This document shows, in pieces, positions 1-8,542 of a stretch of DNA of 56,018 nt. Both the position numbers and the translations under genes were made by a program. Source of the stretch: Acidobacteriota bacterium. GTDB lineage: Bacteria; Acidobacteriota; Terriglobia; Acidiferrales; UBA7541. Location of the stretch: NCBI GenBank assembly GCA_013289695.1, contig JABCZK010000030.1:1-56018 (forward strand). The letters are read 5' to 3'. The notes below the pieces were generated by a model. It had not been told where the DNA came from and did no database searches. It saw only the letters and a list, made by a program, of their open reading frames with translations. The stretch's first letter is position 1, and each line of letters opens with the position of its first letter.

Positions 1-339
1 GCTGAAGCGCGCGGAGTCCGGCCAGCCATCCACGGTGAATTTTGCCAGGGTCTCGGCGGCGTCCAGGAGAATGAAGCGGCCTTGCCGTATGGGCGCCATC
101 GTATCCAAACCGCGAGCGTGCAAGGCTTGGGTCAGCGCCTCGCTGTGAGGCTTGGTCGCGATCACGATCGCGGAGCCGCCGGTGCCGAGGGCGGTCGAGA
201 CCAACCCAGTCAGCGCGGCGACCAGTGACTGATCTTCCGCGTAGAACTGAACGGTATGCCCGCAAGATTCGTCCTCGCCCAAAAATGCGGCAGGCGCGGG
301 AAGCGGCTGCTGCGACGCGAAAGCGTTCACCGTGCTCAT
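1..339 (-). CDS. MEDS-domain (DcmR-like) sensory protein, 3' end cut off by the window
   Basis: The minus strand reads 113 codons from ATG at 339 to the window edge. After a 25-residue linker the protein shows HTVQFYAEDQSLVAAL, then a GGSAIVIATKPH strand, then GRFILLDAAETLAKF and DGWPD. This is the pattern of the MEDS domain (methanogen/methylotroph, DcmR sensory), a RecA-like sensory domain often attached to histidine kinases or anti-sigma-type modules. A GGAG lies about 9 bases before the ATG, which supports this start. What follows the MEDS domain is outside the window, so whether this is a kinase or a stand-alone sensor cannot be told. Confidence 0.75.
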   Translation of the reverse strand, partial: MSTVNAFASQQPLPAPAAFLGEDESCGHTVQFYAEDQSLVAALTGLVSTALGTGGSAIVIATKPHSEALTQALHARGLDTMAPIRQGRFILLDAAETLAKFTVDGWPDSARFS

Positions 340-517
340 CTCGATGCTCCTTGAAGACAGGCCCGTCGCAGGTCGCAACCGCGGTCCGTGGCAGCCATCT
401 TCCAGCGGGGAGTGGAAGATGGCGTCCGGCGATTATTTCAAGTGGCGGAGGGCCAAAGAATACCGCGAATCCTGTATGGGCTTGATGGGAGGGGCTGGGG
501 TTAACCTTGAAAGTGAC

Positions 518-727
518 TCAAGTGTGAGATTTGAATCGAGCGGGCGGAGTGGCGCCCAATCGGAAGACGATCTCGCCCGTGGAGGCATCGCGTATGAAGT
601 ACTCGGCGGGCGCAGCGCTCATTAACGCGTCGAGATGTTTCTTTCCATCATCGAGCGTGGCGACCTGCTTGATCCATAACGGAGTGCCGTCGCCGAGCTT
701 CCTGAATATGTCGTAACCCAAATCCAT
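518..727 (-). CDS. small conserved protein of unknown function, paralogue of the gene at 8302
   Basis: A 69-residue protein starting MDLGYDIFRKLGDGTPLWI. The reading frame is open further upstream, but GAGGTGAGT directly before the ATG at 727 selects this start. It aligns along its length with the 76-residue product at 8302: both have YDIFR(K/D)L, G(T)P(L/I)WI, a (D/N)xxKxxL stretch and a Y(F)I(R/F)D core. I do not recognise a named family. Charged and without membrane segments, it is probably a small cytoplasmic protein. It is divergent from the Crp/Fnr regulator at 977, with about 250 bases between them that could hold both promoters. Confidence 0.7.
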   Translation of the reverse strand: MDLGYDIFRKLGDGTPLWIKQVATLDDGKKHLDALMSAAPAEYFIRDASTGEIVFRLGATPPARFKSHT

Positions 728-976
728 ACTCACCTCTGGCCGTTGCTGTTGGAGCATGACTTCGCTCTGACTGTGGCAAAGGGCTGGACGCACAGTGCAC
801 CGACGGTCAATTTATACGGCCGCACGGAAGTTGTATGTTCAACCTTAGACAGCACCAACCTTGGCTTTCCATTGTAGATAGCGGTTGGGCAATCGGGCGA
901 GGCAAGTCCGGCATCACACTCCGACAAAAGGAAGCAGACTCATGCAATTGAGGCAGCAACAAACCACAAGGACCAA

Positions 977-1630
977 ATGACGCCCAGGAAACGCGCGGAC
1001 AAAGCACAAGTTCTCTTTCCAGCCGGGCTGCCGGTATCGGAACCCGTGCACTATGACGCAGGTGAGACGATTTTCTCGCAAGGCGACGAGTGCACGGATG
1101 TTCGCTACATCGAGGAAGGCGTGGTGAAGCTGACGCTGGTTTCGAATCGAGGCCGCGGGGGCATCCTGGGATTTTTGGGTCGCGGCGATTTTTTTGGTGA
1201 GAACTGCTTGCACGGCCAGGCGTTTTATTCCACATCGGCGGTGGCCTTGGTGCCGGGCACGATGATGGTCATCAACCGAAAGAAGATGGTGAGAATCATC
1301 AACGAGGAGCCCGCGGTCTGTTCACGCTTCATCAATTATCTCCTGGCTCGCAATCACCGGATTGAGGAGGATTTGATCGATCACCTGTTCAATTCCAGCG
1401 AGAAGCGCCTGGCGCGCACGCTTTTGCTGCTGGCCGACTACGACGCGGGAAACGCGGACGTGACGATCCTGTCCAGAATTAATCAGGACACGCTGGCAGA
1501 GATGATCGGGACGACGCGCCCGCGCGTGAATTTCTTCATGAATAAATTTCGCAAGCTCGGTTACATCCATTACGACAAAAATGGCCGGCTGGAAGTGTAC
1601 AAGACGCTGGCAAAAGCGCTGCACGACTGA
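977..1630 (+). CDS. Crp/Fnr family transcriptional regulator
   Basis: A 217-residue protein with the family's usual length and order. An N-terminal cyclic-nucleotide-binding-like beta barrel runs over residues about 20-120 (YDAGETIFSQGDECTDVRYI, then GRGDFFGENCL), followed by the long dimer helix (about 125-150) and a winged helix-turn-helix (about 160-205) with QDTLAEMIGTTRPRVNFFMN as the recognition region. No N-terminal cysteine cluster is seen, so it is not an iron-sulfur FNR. The effector is unknown. It sits among small stress-type genes and may be their regulator; that link is inference. Confidence 0.9.
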   Translation: MTPRKRADKAQVLFPAGLPVSEPVHYDAGETIFSQGDECTDVRYIEEGVVKLTLVSNRGRGGILGFLGRGDFFGENCLHGQAFYSTSAVALVPGTMMVINRKKMVRIINEEPAVCSRFINYLLARNHRIEEDLIDHLFNSSEKRLARTLLLLADYDAGNADVTILSRINQDTLAEMIGTTRPRVNFFMNKFRKLGYIHYDKNGRLEVYKTLAKALHD

Positions 1631-1761
1631 GACAAAAAATCAGCGGCATGCATGAAAGCCGCCTGTCTCCTCCATCGTTTCGGGCGTTAAGGCGCCCACG
1701 GTCGGAGGCGAATTTGGTTTTGGCGCGAATCGAATTTGATCCACGCCCGGCCGGGCCTGCG

Positions 1762-2040
1762 TTACGAAGACGAGTTTTTCGCTTCGCGATAGGCGCGTTC
1801 GCCAACAGCGGCGGCTTGGCGCACCTGGCCTTTGATCTGATCAATACCGTCCTGGGCGCGCTGTGTGAGTTTGTGGCCTGCAGCGATCGCGCCGTCCAAA
1901 TGCTCTTGCGCGGTTTCCGCAAGCAGGTCGCGGGTGTCGTCGCCGGAGCGAGGAGCGAAGACCACTCCCAGCGCGGCGCCTACACCGACGCCTACTGCGA
2001 ATACAGAAATCGATTCCGTCCATTTGTTTGCTGACTTCAT
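1762..2040 (-). CDS. YtxH domain-containing protein
   Basis: A 92-residue protein. An N-terminal hydrophobic glycine-rich segment (about residues 10-28, VFAVGVGVGAALGVVFAPRS) is followed by an amphipathic charged helix rich in Ala, Glu, Lys and Gln. This is the layout of YtxH-type general stress proteins, small membrane-attached proteins whose function is not established. The APRSG(D)DTR motif right after the membrane segment is typical. GGAGGACACC before the ATG supports the start. The next minus-strand gene upstream (2158-2736) is another stress-type protein, so the two may be co-expressed. Confidence 0.8.
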   Translation of the reverse strand: MKSANKWTESISVFAVGVGVGAALGVVFAPRSGDDTRDLLAETAQEHLDGAIAAGHKLTQRAQDGIDQIKGQVRQAAAVGERAYREAKNSSS

Positions 2041-2157
2041 GGTGTCCTCCGTTTTCTTGGTATCTCTCGCGCTTCGAATCCGGATTTCTAATCTCGTTCT
2101 GCATGGCCGGAAGGAAAGCTGGAAAGTACCCGCGAGTCCGGCTTCCTTCCCGAGAAA

Positions 2158-2736
2158 CTATGCCTTGCCGCCGGAAGTTGTGTGCCGCGCGTGTTGCTCA
2201 TGTGCTTTGAGGTCAGCGGAAGATTCGCCAGTGGAGGAAACATCCTCGGCACTGGTGATTTTCATGATCTCTTTGGCGCGCTTGATCGCTTCGGACGTGT
2301 CGCAATGCACGGAGAGCAGGATGCCGCCTTTCTGCACACGTCCTTCGTAGCGCTTCGCTTCGTACTCGGGGATGCCAAGGCCAATCAGCGCGCCGGTGAA
2401 GCCGCCGACGGCGCCGCCGACACCGACTCCGGCCAAGGCAGCCATGATCGGTCCGGCGGCGATGAGTGGGCCCACGCCCGGTATGGCGAGCGCGCCAATT
2501 CCCGCGAGCAAGCCCAGCGCACCACCGAGCACCGCGCCGGAGCCTGCTCCGGTAGCCGCGCCTTCCGGCGCTTTGCTGGCTTTTGTGGTTCCAATTTGCC
2601 GGGATCCGAGATTATCCGGGAGCAGCGCGGAAATATCGCTCGGAGGAAAACCGGCGCGAACCAGCGTGTCCGTCGCGTGATCGGCGCTCGACAAAGTGCG
2701 GTAAATACCGAAGACCGCAGTCTTTTTTCCTGACAT
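2158..2736 (-). CDS. general stress protein 17M-like (YflT-type) membrane protein
   Basis: A 192-residue protein. Residues about 6-45 (AVFGIYRTLSSADHATDTLV) resemble the heat-induced stress protein YflT / general stress protein 17M domain. They are followed by a long Gly/Ala-rich hydrophobic region (about 65-125) that is probably a membrane hairpin, then a second small alpha/beta region (GGILLSVHCDTSEAIKRA) and a polar His-rich tail. GGAGAATCACAC precedes the ATG. The fold suggests a membrane-associated stress protein; its molecular activity is unknown. It lies in a run of similar small stress genes. Confidence 0.75.
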   Translation of the reverse strand: MSGKKTAVFGIYRTLSSADHATDTLVRAGFPPSDISALLPDNLGSRQIGTTKASKAPEGAATGAGSGAVLGGALGLLAGIGALAIPGVGPLIAAGPIMAALAGVGVGGAVGGFTGALIGLGIPEYEAKRYEGRVQKGGILLSVHCDTSEAIKRAKEIMKITSAEDVSSTGESSADLKAHEQHARHTTSGGKA

Positions 2737-3135
2737 GTGTGATTCTCCTTTTCGCTTTCAGCGCCCGACACTTGCGCGCATCGAGAGCCCCTATTGTTTG
2801 CGACTCTGTCTTGCGCAGACTATTGCGAATGAAATGGCAGCGCTATACGGCGATGCGCGTAGATTGGTGGGGAGCTTGCGGTAGAGCGGCCGGAGGCGGC
2901 GAGCGAAGCAAACACTGACGAATGTCGCACAAGGTGCAACGGCCGAAGACGCGAAATACGGCGGCAAAGTGAGCTAGGGGAGGCCTACAGTAAGCCCTGC
3001 ACAGCTCTAGTTGAATGACGGTATGGTCCCTTTGCGCCGGCGATCGTACAAGGGATGCGTGCGTAGAGCGTCCGCGCAGCTTCGAGCGGAGCGCACCAAG
3101 CAAAACGAACCGGCCAATCCACTCAGCGCAGATGT
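2737..3135. other. intergenic region, about 400 bases
   Basis: This lies between the divergent 2158-2736 gene and the small plus-strand membrane gene at 3136. It should contain promoters for both. I see no clear coding frame, repeat or operator in it. Confidence 0.4.
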
Positions 3136-3300
3136 ATGTTGTGTTTGGCGTTAGTGCGATTCGTGGTGGCGCTGATCGCGTCGGTATTCGGCTTCGTCGG
3201 AACTGCCGCCGTGGCTTTAGCGAAAGCCAAAGGGATGTTTTTTGTTTTTCTGGTTCTCTTTTTGGCTTCGCTCGCCGGTGGATTGCTGCGGCGAGCGTGA
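3136..3300 (+). CDS. DUF1328-like small membrane protein
   Basis: A 54-residue frame from ATG 3136 to TGA 3300. It aligns from the first residue with the DUF1328 protein encoded at 28017-28193: MLxxALxxxVVALIA, then GF(V/G)G, then an alanine-rich loop, then FF(V/I)FL and a final basic LLRR(A). Two hydrophobic helices (about residues 4-28 and 33-50) are predicted. DUF1328 proteins (YtjA type) are tiny inner-membrane proteins of unknown function seen in stress-linked loci. It is more diverged than the second copy, and its ribosome-binding site is weak. The similarity to the second copy is visible residue by residue; that it is expressed is inference. Confidence 0.6.
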   Translation: MLCLALVRFVVALIASVFGFVGTAAVALAKAKGMFFVFLVLFLASLAGGLLRRA

Positions 3301-3341
3301 ACGTCTATCATTCATCTTGCATCGCGAAGCAAGGAGATTTC

Positions 3342-3563
3342 ATGAAGACGGCATCGGTGCTGGGGTTCGTGCTGATTATCCTGGGCGTGCTCGCGCTCGC
3401 CTACCAGGGGATCACCTACACCACGCGCAAGAAGGTCCTGGACATTGGGCCGATTCAAGCAACCGAAGCCGAACAGCACACGATTCCGCTGCCTCCGATT
3501 GTGGGAGGTCTCGCGCTTATAGGAGGAATCGTATTGGTCGTGGCCGGCGGCAAAGGGGCTTAG
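3342..3563 (+). CDS. small two-helix membrane protein (DUF3185-like)
   Basis: A 73-residue protein starting MKTASVLGFVLIILGV. AAGGAGATTTC before the ATG at 3342 fixes the start although the frame is open further upstream. There are two membrane segments (about residues 5-24 and 49-69) separated by a polar segment with TTRKKVLDIGPIQAT and IPLPP. The layout resembles DUF3185-type small membrane proteins; function unknown. It follows the DUF1328-like gene at 3136 by 41 bases, so the two could be one short operon. Confidence 0.7.
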   Translation: MKTASVLGFVLIILGVLALAYQGITYTTRKKVLDIGPIQATEAEQHTIPLPPIVGGLALIGGIVLVVAGGKGA

Positions 3564-3740
3564 TGAATTGATATCTTTTTCGATTGGCCCGGTGATGGAC
3601 GCGGTCTGGACCTGATCCTTGGTGGACTCAGCCATCTCTCGTCGGTAGGCTCGCACAGGCCCGATTGCGTCGCCAGGTGATTCCCCGCAGCCGTCATCGA
3701 ACCGCGCAGCGCTCGCGGCAGAATCAAGCCGACGACGCGG

Positions 3741-4397
3741 CTAGGCTTCTACGATTTGATTTCTTACTGCGTAGCGAACCAGTTCACTCACGGTGTGCAG
3801 CTGCAGCTTGCGCATGATATTGGCGCGGTGCGTTTCGGCCGTCTTAACGCTGATGTTAAGCGACGACGCGACTTCCTTGCTGCTCTTTCCTTCTGCGAGA
3901 AGCTGGACAATTTCCCGTTCGCGAGAGGTGAGCCGGTCGCGCAGCGCGGTGGGAAGTTCGGTGCGCATTCTTCCTTCTTTGAAGCTGGAGAGCATCACTT
4001 CCGTCGCGCGCGGCGTGAGAAACGGTTTGTGATTTGCGAGGGTTTCGACGGCCACGATCAGGTCGCGGTCCGAATCGGATTTTACGATATAGCCGCGCAC
4101 GCCGGCTTCCAGAATGTCGCGAATCAGCTGATCGGAATAATGCACTGAAAGAATGAGGATCTCCGTGCTCGGCGATTCCTTGCGGATTCTGCGCGCCGCG
4201 TCCACGCCATTGAGGTCCGGCATGCTGATATCCAGGATCGCGATGTCCGGTTTCAATTCCTGGGCCTTCGAGACAGCCTCGCGGCCGGTATGCGCTTCTC
4301 CGCAGATTTCCCATCCCGCGTGTGATTGCAGCATCCCTTTGATGCCACGCCGCATAAGATCGTGATCGTCGGCAATCAGAATACGAAGCGCTTTCAT
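3741..4397 (-). CDS. NarL/FixJ-type response regulator (receiver plus LuxR helix-turn-helix)
   Basis: A 218-residue protein from ATG 4397, chosen because GGGAGAGAGAT sits just before it. The receiver domain (about residues 1-120) has the acidic pair in LIADDHDLMRRG, the phospho-acceptor Asp in IAILDISMPDLNG, a switch Ser and the Lys in GYIVKSDSD. The C-terminal LuxR/GerE helix-turn-helix (about 150-215) shows LTSREREIVQLLAEGKSSKE and KTAETHRANIMRKL. It is a complete DNA-binding regulator. The most likely partner is the HisKA_3 kinase at 6277-7404 on the same strand, separated by a phospholipase-like gene; pairing is inferred from proximity and family. Confidence 0.93.
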   Translation of the reverse strand: MKALRILIADDHDLMRRGIKGMLQSHAGWEICGEAHTGREAVSKAQELKPDIAILDISMPDLNGVDAARRIRKESPSTEILILSVHYSDQLIRDILEAGVRGYIVKSDSDRDLIVAVETLANHKPFLTPRATEVMLSSFKEGRMRTELPTALRDRLTSREREIVQLLAEGKSSKEVASSLNISVKTAETHRANIMRKLQLHTVSELVRYAVRNQIVEA

Positions 4398-4810
4398 ATC
4401 TCTCTCCCGCAAAAAGGGGTTGGTGCCGCGATGATACAAGATACGCTCGATAACGGGTTTCCCACAATGGGACGAGGCCGGTTGCCGGTGCGTTTCATCA
4501 AGACTAGTACCGATCCTCTTCGATATCGAACGACCAAGCTACTCGTGACACCGTTGCTCCGCCTCGTTTATCAGAGGTGTTACATTCCGGGGCCCGCACG
4601 TCTCGAGGCGGAGCAACCGGCCGATAGAATCGCGTATCAACTGAAATAAATCCCTCAGAGCCTAATCTGCGACAAGCCGCGGACAAATTACGGTAACCCT
4701 GCGGTTACGTCTATCGGAGTCATCCTGTAGTCTGCGTAGGTGAATCCCTGTAGTCGCGCCGCCACATGTGGCTGAATCATCGTGGCTTAACGAATCTGTA
4801 GGGGGGGATT
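4398..4810. other. intergenic region, about 410 bases
   Basis: This lies between the start of the response regulator (4397) and the end of the phospholipase-like gene (4811), both on the minus strand, so it should hold the regulator's promoter. It contains the perfect short inverted repeat at 4693-4708 and two copies of CCTGTAGTC about 35 bases apart near 4725-4770. No convincing coding frame was seen. Confidence 0.4.
4693..4708. promoter_or_regulatory. perfect inverted repeat upstream of the NarL-type regulator
   Basis: GTAACC-CTGC-GGTTAC is a 6-base perfect inverted repeat with a 4-base spacer. It lies about 300 bases upstream of the start of the regulator at 4397. It could be an operator, but no second copy was found to support it. 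Confidence 0.25.
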
Positions 4811-6130
4811 TCACCTTAGGGCGGCTCGATTCATAGCAGGTTCGCCGGCCGGGAGCGACGCTTTCAACTGCGTGACGTTGCGGACGACCCTGGCCCATTC
4901 CTTCTTGTCCTTCTTGGTGGCAAAAGGCGCATTCAGATCATCGTAATACGCCAGCAGGGTCCTTCTCAATTCTGGCGAAAGCGAAGCAAAGTCGTTCTGC
5001 TGCAGACGGTCCAGCAGGTCGGCATAGGTCTTGTCCGCCAGCGGATACTGGCCCGGGCCGGTAACAGCGCCAGTGTCAATATTGTCGTTGACGAAAGTTG
5101 TCTGGCTTGAATTCCGCTGCTGTTTCGCCAGCTCGACATAATTCTGGAGTGCGTTGCTGAAGCTGGCGACGAATAACTTCTCGGCGTCGGGAGTGGGGAT
5201 CTTGAACGCGAGATCGCGAAATGGCCCGACCTTGGGAACCAGCCGGAGCAAGAAACCGAGCAGCCTGGTACCCAATCCGGGCCGTTCGTATTTGCCGGGC
5301 CACTGTTTTTCGTAACTTGAACGGGAAACGCGATAGAGAAATGCGGTGCGCGTGATCCCCGGAGTGCCCTGCTGAATTTCGTCCTTCTTGGTCTGCCAGG
5401 CGATTTTCGTGGCTTCTGGTATCAGCTGGCTCACGCCTCTGCGGTAGGAAGCAATCGCCAGATCGTAATTGGAAAGCACCGAATCCAGGTCCAGTGAATA
5501 AGTTTCTTGAAATGCGCGCCCGAGGAGATCTTTTGATACTTGAAAACCGATGCGGTCGCGATAGGCGTCAGAGGCGTATCGGCCTTTGGCGACTTGCAGC
5601 ACGTCAAACCCGAATTCAGTTTTAAGATGCGCGAGGGGATCTTCATCGTAGGTAACGACATTCCCGAACTTGCGGCGAAGCTTCGGATAAAGGAGGGGCA
5701 CGGCGAGGTTTGTGCCGGTGCGGTGACCCTCATTGTCCGCCGCATAGTGCGCCAGGGCGCCGAGAGCGAATGCATAATCGTTCAAGTCCTGCGAATCACG
5801 CAGCAGCGCCGCGACGAAATCTCCGCTGCGCACGTAATGAACCAGGTCGCTGAAGAGCTTGTTGCCAAACGGGTAGTAACCCATGTCCTGGATTACGCAG
5901 CCGCCATAGGCATAGCCGTGCGCGGTCTTCAGTTCGTCGCGAGTCGCTTGAGGAAAGCGCTCCAGGAGCAGCGGCTTGATCGCTTCGTCCCACGCTGAAT
6001 CCACAATCGCTTCATGAGCCAGGACGGAATAGGCGTCGCAAGGAGGAGGCGCGACAAGCAGGAGGATGATGCAAAAGACAATCGCTCGGGTCCGGAAGAA
6101 CTCGTGAAACGTCAAATGATTTTCAGGCAT
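4811..6130 (-). CDS. secreted zinc-dependent phospholipase C-like protein
   Basis: A 439-residue protein from ATG 6130. This start gives a basic N-terminus and a hydrophobic signal segment (FCIILLLVAPPP, about residues 17-30); the open frame extends 32 codons further but adds no signal. The mature part begins YSVLAHEAIVDSAW and carries HxxxxDSAW-, DLVHYVRSGDFV- and ALGALAHYAADNEGHR-type motifs. These match the His/Asp zinc-ligand pattern of the PF00882 zinc-dependent phospholipase C family. The C-terminal half (about 250-439) is not recognised. It is probably exported and acts on lipids or as a structural relative. The start lacks a strong ribosome-binding site, so it is less certain than the family call. 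Confidence 0.75.
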   Translation of the reverse strand: MPENHLTFHEFFRTRAIVFCIILLLVAPPPCDAYSVLAHEAIVDSAWDEAIKPLLLERFPQATRDELKTAHGYAYGGCVIQDMGYYPFGNKLFSDLVHYVRSGDFVAALLRDSQDLNDYAFALGALAHYAADNEGHRTGTNLAVPLLYPKLRRKFGNVVTYDEDPLAHLKTEFGFDVLQVAKGRYASDAYRDRIGFQVSKDLLGRAFQETYSLDLDSVLSNYDLAIASYRRGVSQLIPEATKIAWQTKKDEIQQGTPGITRTAFLYRVSRSSYEKQWPGKYERPGLGTRLLGFLLRLVPKVGPFRDLAFKIPTPDAEKLFVASFSNALQNYVELAKQQRNSSQTTFVNDNIDTGAVTGPGQYPLADKTYADLLDRLQQNDFASLSPELRRTLLAYYDDLNAPFATKKDKKEWARVVRNVTQLKASLPAGEPAMNRAALR

Positions 6131-6276
6131 ATGAGAGGCTTGGTAGACTTTGTGAACTCGCGGGCCAGAATACGGGCGAAAAACCCCAGACGCATTAGCG
6201 TAGACCGGCGGTATATCCAACGCCATACAGAAGTGACTTTAATTCGCGGACGAATGGGCCTTAGAAGTCTCGCCCG

Positions 6277-7404
6277 TCAGCCCAGACCTGATGCTTGCGA
6301 CCTGCTGTCGTCGCCGGCGGATTCTTTAACGGACAGCGTCACAATGATCGTGGTTCCATCGGGCCGCGACCTGATTTGCAGCCGGCCGTCGAGCTGTCTA
6401 ACGCGCTCTCGCATTCCTCGAATGCCGACGCCAAATTGGCCGCCGCTGCTATTCAGTGTCGCCAAGATGCTTTCAGGTATCCCTTTGCCGTTATCGGCCA
6501 CCTCCAGGCGCACGATTCCGGAACGCGCTTCAATCTGAACACGGGCGGTGTCGCTGCCGGAGTGGCGGTAAATGTTGGTGAGGCTTTCCTGCACAAGTCG
6601 GAAGAGCGTTCTTTCCACGATTTCGGGGAGGCGATTCGGGCCAAGCGAGACGTTCAACTCCACTCGCACGTTGCTCCGATGCGTAAAACCTTCGATGTAC
6701 CATTCCAACGCTGAGCGCAATCCGGCGTAGTCCAGGGTCGGAGGATATAGTAGGTAGGAGAGCGTGCGAATTTCATCGGAGACTTTCTGAGACAGCAAGA
6801 TCGCTTCGCGCAGCAGCTCGGCAGCGGCCGGATCAATATCGGTAATTTTTGCGCTCACCGCCGAGAGCTGAATCGCCAACGCGGCCAGACTTTGGCCGGT
6901 GCTGTCGTGCAGTTCGCGAGCGATGCGACGGCGCTCTTCATCCTGTAATTGCAGCAAGCGCGCCGAAAGATTGCGGAGCGCTTCTTCGGCCTCCTTGCGC
7001 GCAGTGATGTCTCGATTGATTTCGAGAATGCCGATCGTGCGGCCCTGCGGATCGCGCTCCAAGACATGACGGCTGGCGACCACGATGCGCTTTCCTTCCT
7101 TCGTCCAATGGACCAGCTCGCCTTCCCAGGAACCAACGTCGTATAACTTTTCATAGAGCTGCTCGAGCGATTCGGGAAACTCCGTTTTCAGGAATTGATG
7201 CGTGAGGTTGCCACAGGCTTCCGCGGCGGTCCAGCCATAGGTTTCCTCGGCGCCGCGATTCCAGAACAAAATGTTGCTATCCACATCGCGGACGATGATG
7301 GCGTCGTGAGCGAGTTGCAGCAATTCGGATTGAAGCTTTCCGCTAGTGACGCGAGGAACGCGAGATTTTCTTGCTCGCTTCTTCCGACCGGATTTATCGG
7401 GCAT
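6277..7404 (-). CDS. PAS-domain sensor histidine kinase of the NarX/HisKA_3 type
   Basis: A 375-residue protein without membrane segments, so cytoplasmic. A basic N-terminus is followed by a PAS domain (about residues 25-140; DSNILFWNRGAEETYGWT, then LEINRDITARKEAEE). The HisKA_3 dimerisation helix has RRRIARELHDSTGQSL with the phospho-accepting His (about 160-230). The HATPase domain has RHSGSDTARVQIEA, DNGKGIPE and GIRGMRERV (about 265-365). It phosphorylates NarL-type or receiver-only partners: the receiver-only gene at 7552 precedes it on the same strand, and the LuxR-type regulator at 3741 lies downstream. Confidence 0.92.
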   Translation of the reverse strand: MPDKSGRKKRARKSRVPRVTSGKLQSELLQLAHDAIIVRDVDSNILFWNRGAEETYGWTAAEACGNLTHQFLKTEFPESLEQLYEKLYDVGSWEGELVHWTKEGKRIVVASRHVLERDPQGRTIGILEINRDITARKEAEEALRNLSARLLQLQDEERRRIARELHDSTGQSLAALAIQLSAVSAKITDIDPAAAELLREAILLSQKVSDEIRTLSYLLYPPTLDYAGLRSALEWYIEGFTHRSNVRVELNVSLGPNRLPEIVERTLFRLVQESLTNIYRHSGSDTARVQIEARSGIVRLEVADNGKGIPESILATLNSSGGQFGVGIRGMRERVRQLDGRLQIRSRPDGTTIIVTLSVKESAGDDSRSQASGLG

Positions 7405-7551
7405 TCATCAGGCTACCTTGTGCCGGACATGAATGGTGACGGAAATCGCTCGGACCTGGGCCGCAGCCATGTGACGTCACCGGGCGACCAGAGTATTGCC
7501 GGTGGGTAAACCTCGCCGCGATCAAAAACAAAGACGTGGGCATCGAAGAAC

Positions 7552-7953
7552 CTATTCGCGCGGCGGCAGATTCTTGCCCTGGAAAAATGGCTTGTGCTGG
7601 CCCATCGCCTCCACCGCCGTCACCAACCAATGGGCCTGCGATTTCAGCAGATAGCCGCTCGCGCCGGCGTTCCGGGCTTGCTGAATCATTTGCGTCGAAT
7701 CGTGCTGCGTGAAAATTAGGACTTCGGCAGCCGGGAGCGCTTTCTTGATCTGTGGAGTGGCCTCCAGCCCGTTCACCTCCGGCATCGTGATGTCCATAAT
7801 TACGATATCAGGCTGAAGCTTTTGCGCCAATCCAATGGCTTCGGCGCCATCAGCAGCCTCGCCTACCACCTGCCACTCCTTGCGTGTCGCCAGCAGCCTT
7901 CCCAAGGCCGAGCGCACTGCCTTTTCGTCGTCCACGATCAAGATTCGTAGGGC
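7552..7953 (-). CDS. single-domain response regulator (receiver only)
   Basis: A receiver-domain protein of 133 residues if read from GTG at 7953, which has AGGA about 10 bases upstream; an ATG seven codons earlier (7974) would give 140. Key residues are present: the acidic pair in LIVDDEKAVR, the acceptor Asp in IVIMDITMPEVNG, the Thr in VLIFTQHDS and the Lys in GYLLKSQAHW. No output domain follows, so it works as a phosphate shuttle, a protein-protein switch or a sink. It lies 147 bases upstream of the HisKA_3 kinase on the same strand, suggesting a pair. Confidence 0.88.
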   Translation of the reverse strand, partial: ALRILIVDDEKAVRSALGRLLATRKEWQVVGEAADGAEAIGLAQKLQPDIVIMDITMPEVNGLEATPQIKKALPAAEVLIFTQHDSTQMIQQARNAGASGYLLKSQAHWLVTAVEAMGQHKPFFQGKNLPPRE

Positions 7954-8301
7954 CACTAAGCCAATTCCTCGCACATTTTATCCGATGATCGCAAAACCGC
8001 AATCACGTTTCGGTCGTTTTGCGAAAGCGATCCTCGTCGTCCATTGCAACGAACTACATTTCCGGCAAACAGCATGCGAACCTCGTTTGCCTGCCGCGAG
8101 CGCGAAATATGTACCGGACCTCCCCACTAATTACATATCCTCCGGTCGGCCGCCGGCAGGCCCTAGAGATCCGATGATAACTTGCCTGTTTACAATCGTT
8201 TGCGCGGTCCTGGCGCGCCGCCATTGGTAGTCGAATTGCATTTCAAATGATGACCTTAATTCCCTGCGGAGCAATTTGCCTTGAACTTGTCAGGGAGGAA
8301 T
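7954..8301. other. intergenic region, about 350 bases
   Basis: This is a divergent promoter region between the receiver-only regulator (minus strand) and the small gene at 8302 (plus strand). I see no coding frame or clear repeat. Confidence 0.35.
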
Positions 8302-8532
8302 ATGAACCAAACCTACGATATCTTCAGGGATCTTGCGGAAACTGGGCCGATTTGGATCGAAGCTGTTCAAGGTCTGGATAATGCAAAGGCGCGTCTCACA
8401 GAATTGCTGGAAGCGCATCCCGGAAATTACTTCATATTCGATCCACTCGCCGCCAAGGTAATCGCGTCGGCCGTGAGATCGGCGCAGATGCAAGCGGCTG
8501 TGACGCTTGCTGGCCGCTCGCGCCAATACTAG
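8302..8532 (+). CDS. small conserved protein of unknown function, paralogue of the gene at 518
   Basis: A 76-residue protein beginning MNQTYDIFRDLAETGPIWIE, with GGGAGGAAT just before the ATG. It is the longer paralogue of the 518-727 product and shares YDIFR, the GP(I/L)WI core, a leucine-rich middle helix and a NYFIFD strand. It has no membrane segment and no family I can name. Two copies near stress and two-component genes suggest a conserved accessory role, but nothing in the sequence shows the activity. Confidence 0.75.
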   Translation: MNQTYDIFRDLAETGPIWIEAVQGLDNAKARLTELLEAHPGNYFIFDPLAAKVIASAVRSAQMQAAVTLAGRSRQY

Positions 8533-8542
8533 GGCCGCTCCG

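Noticed and set aside
977..1630. Oxygen-sensing FNR
   Set aside because: The N-terminal cysteine cluster that binds the iron-sulfur centre is absent.
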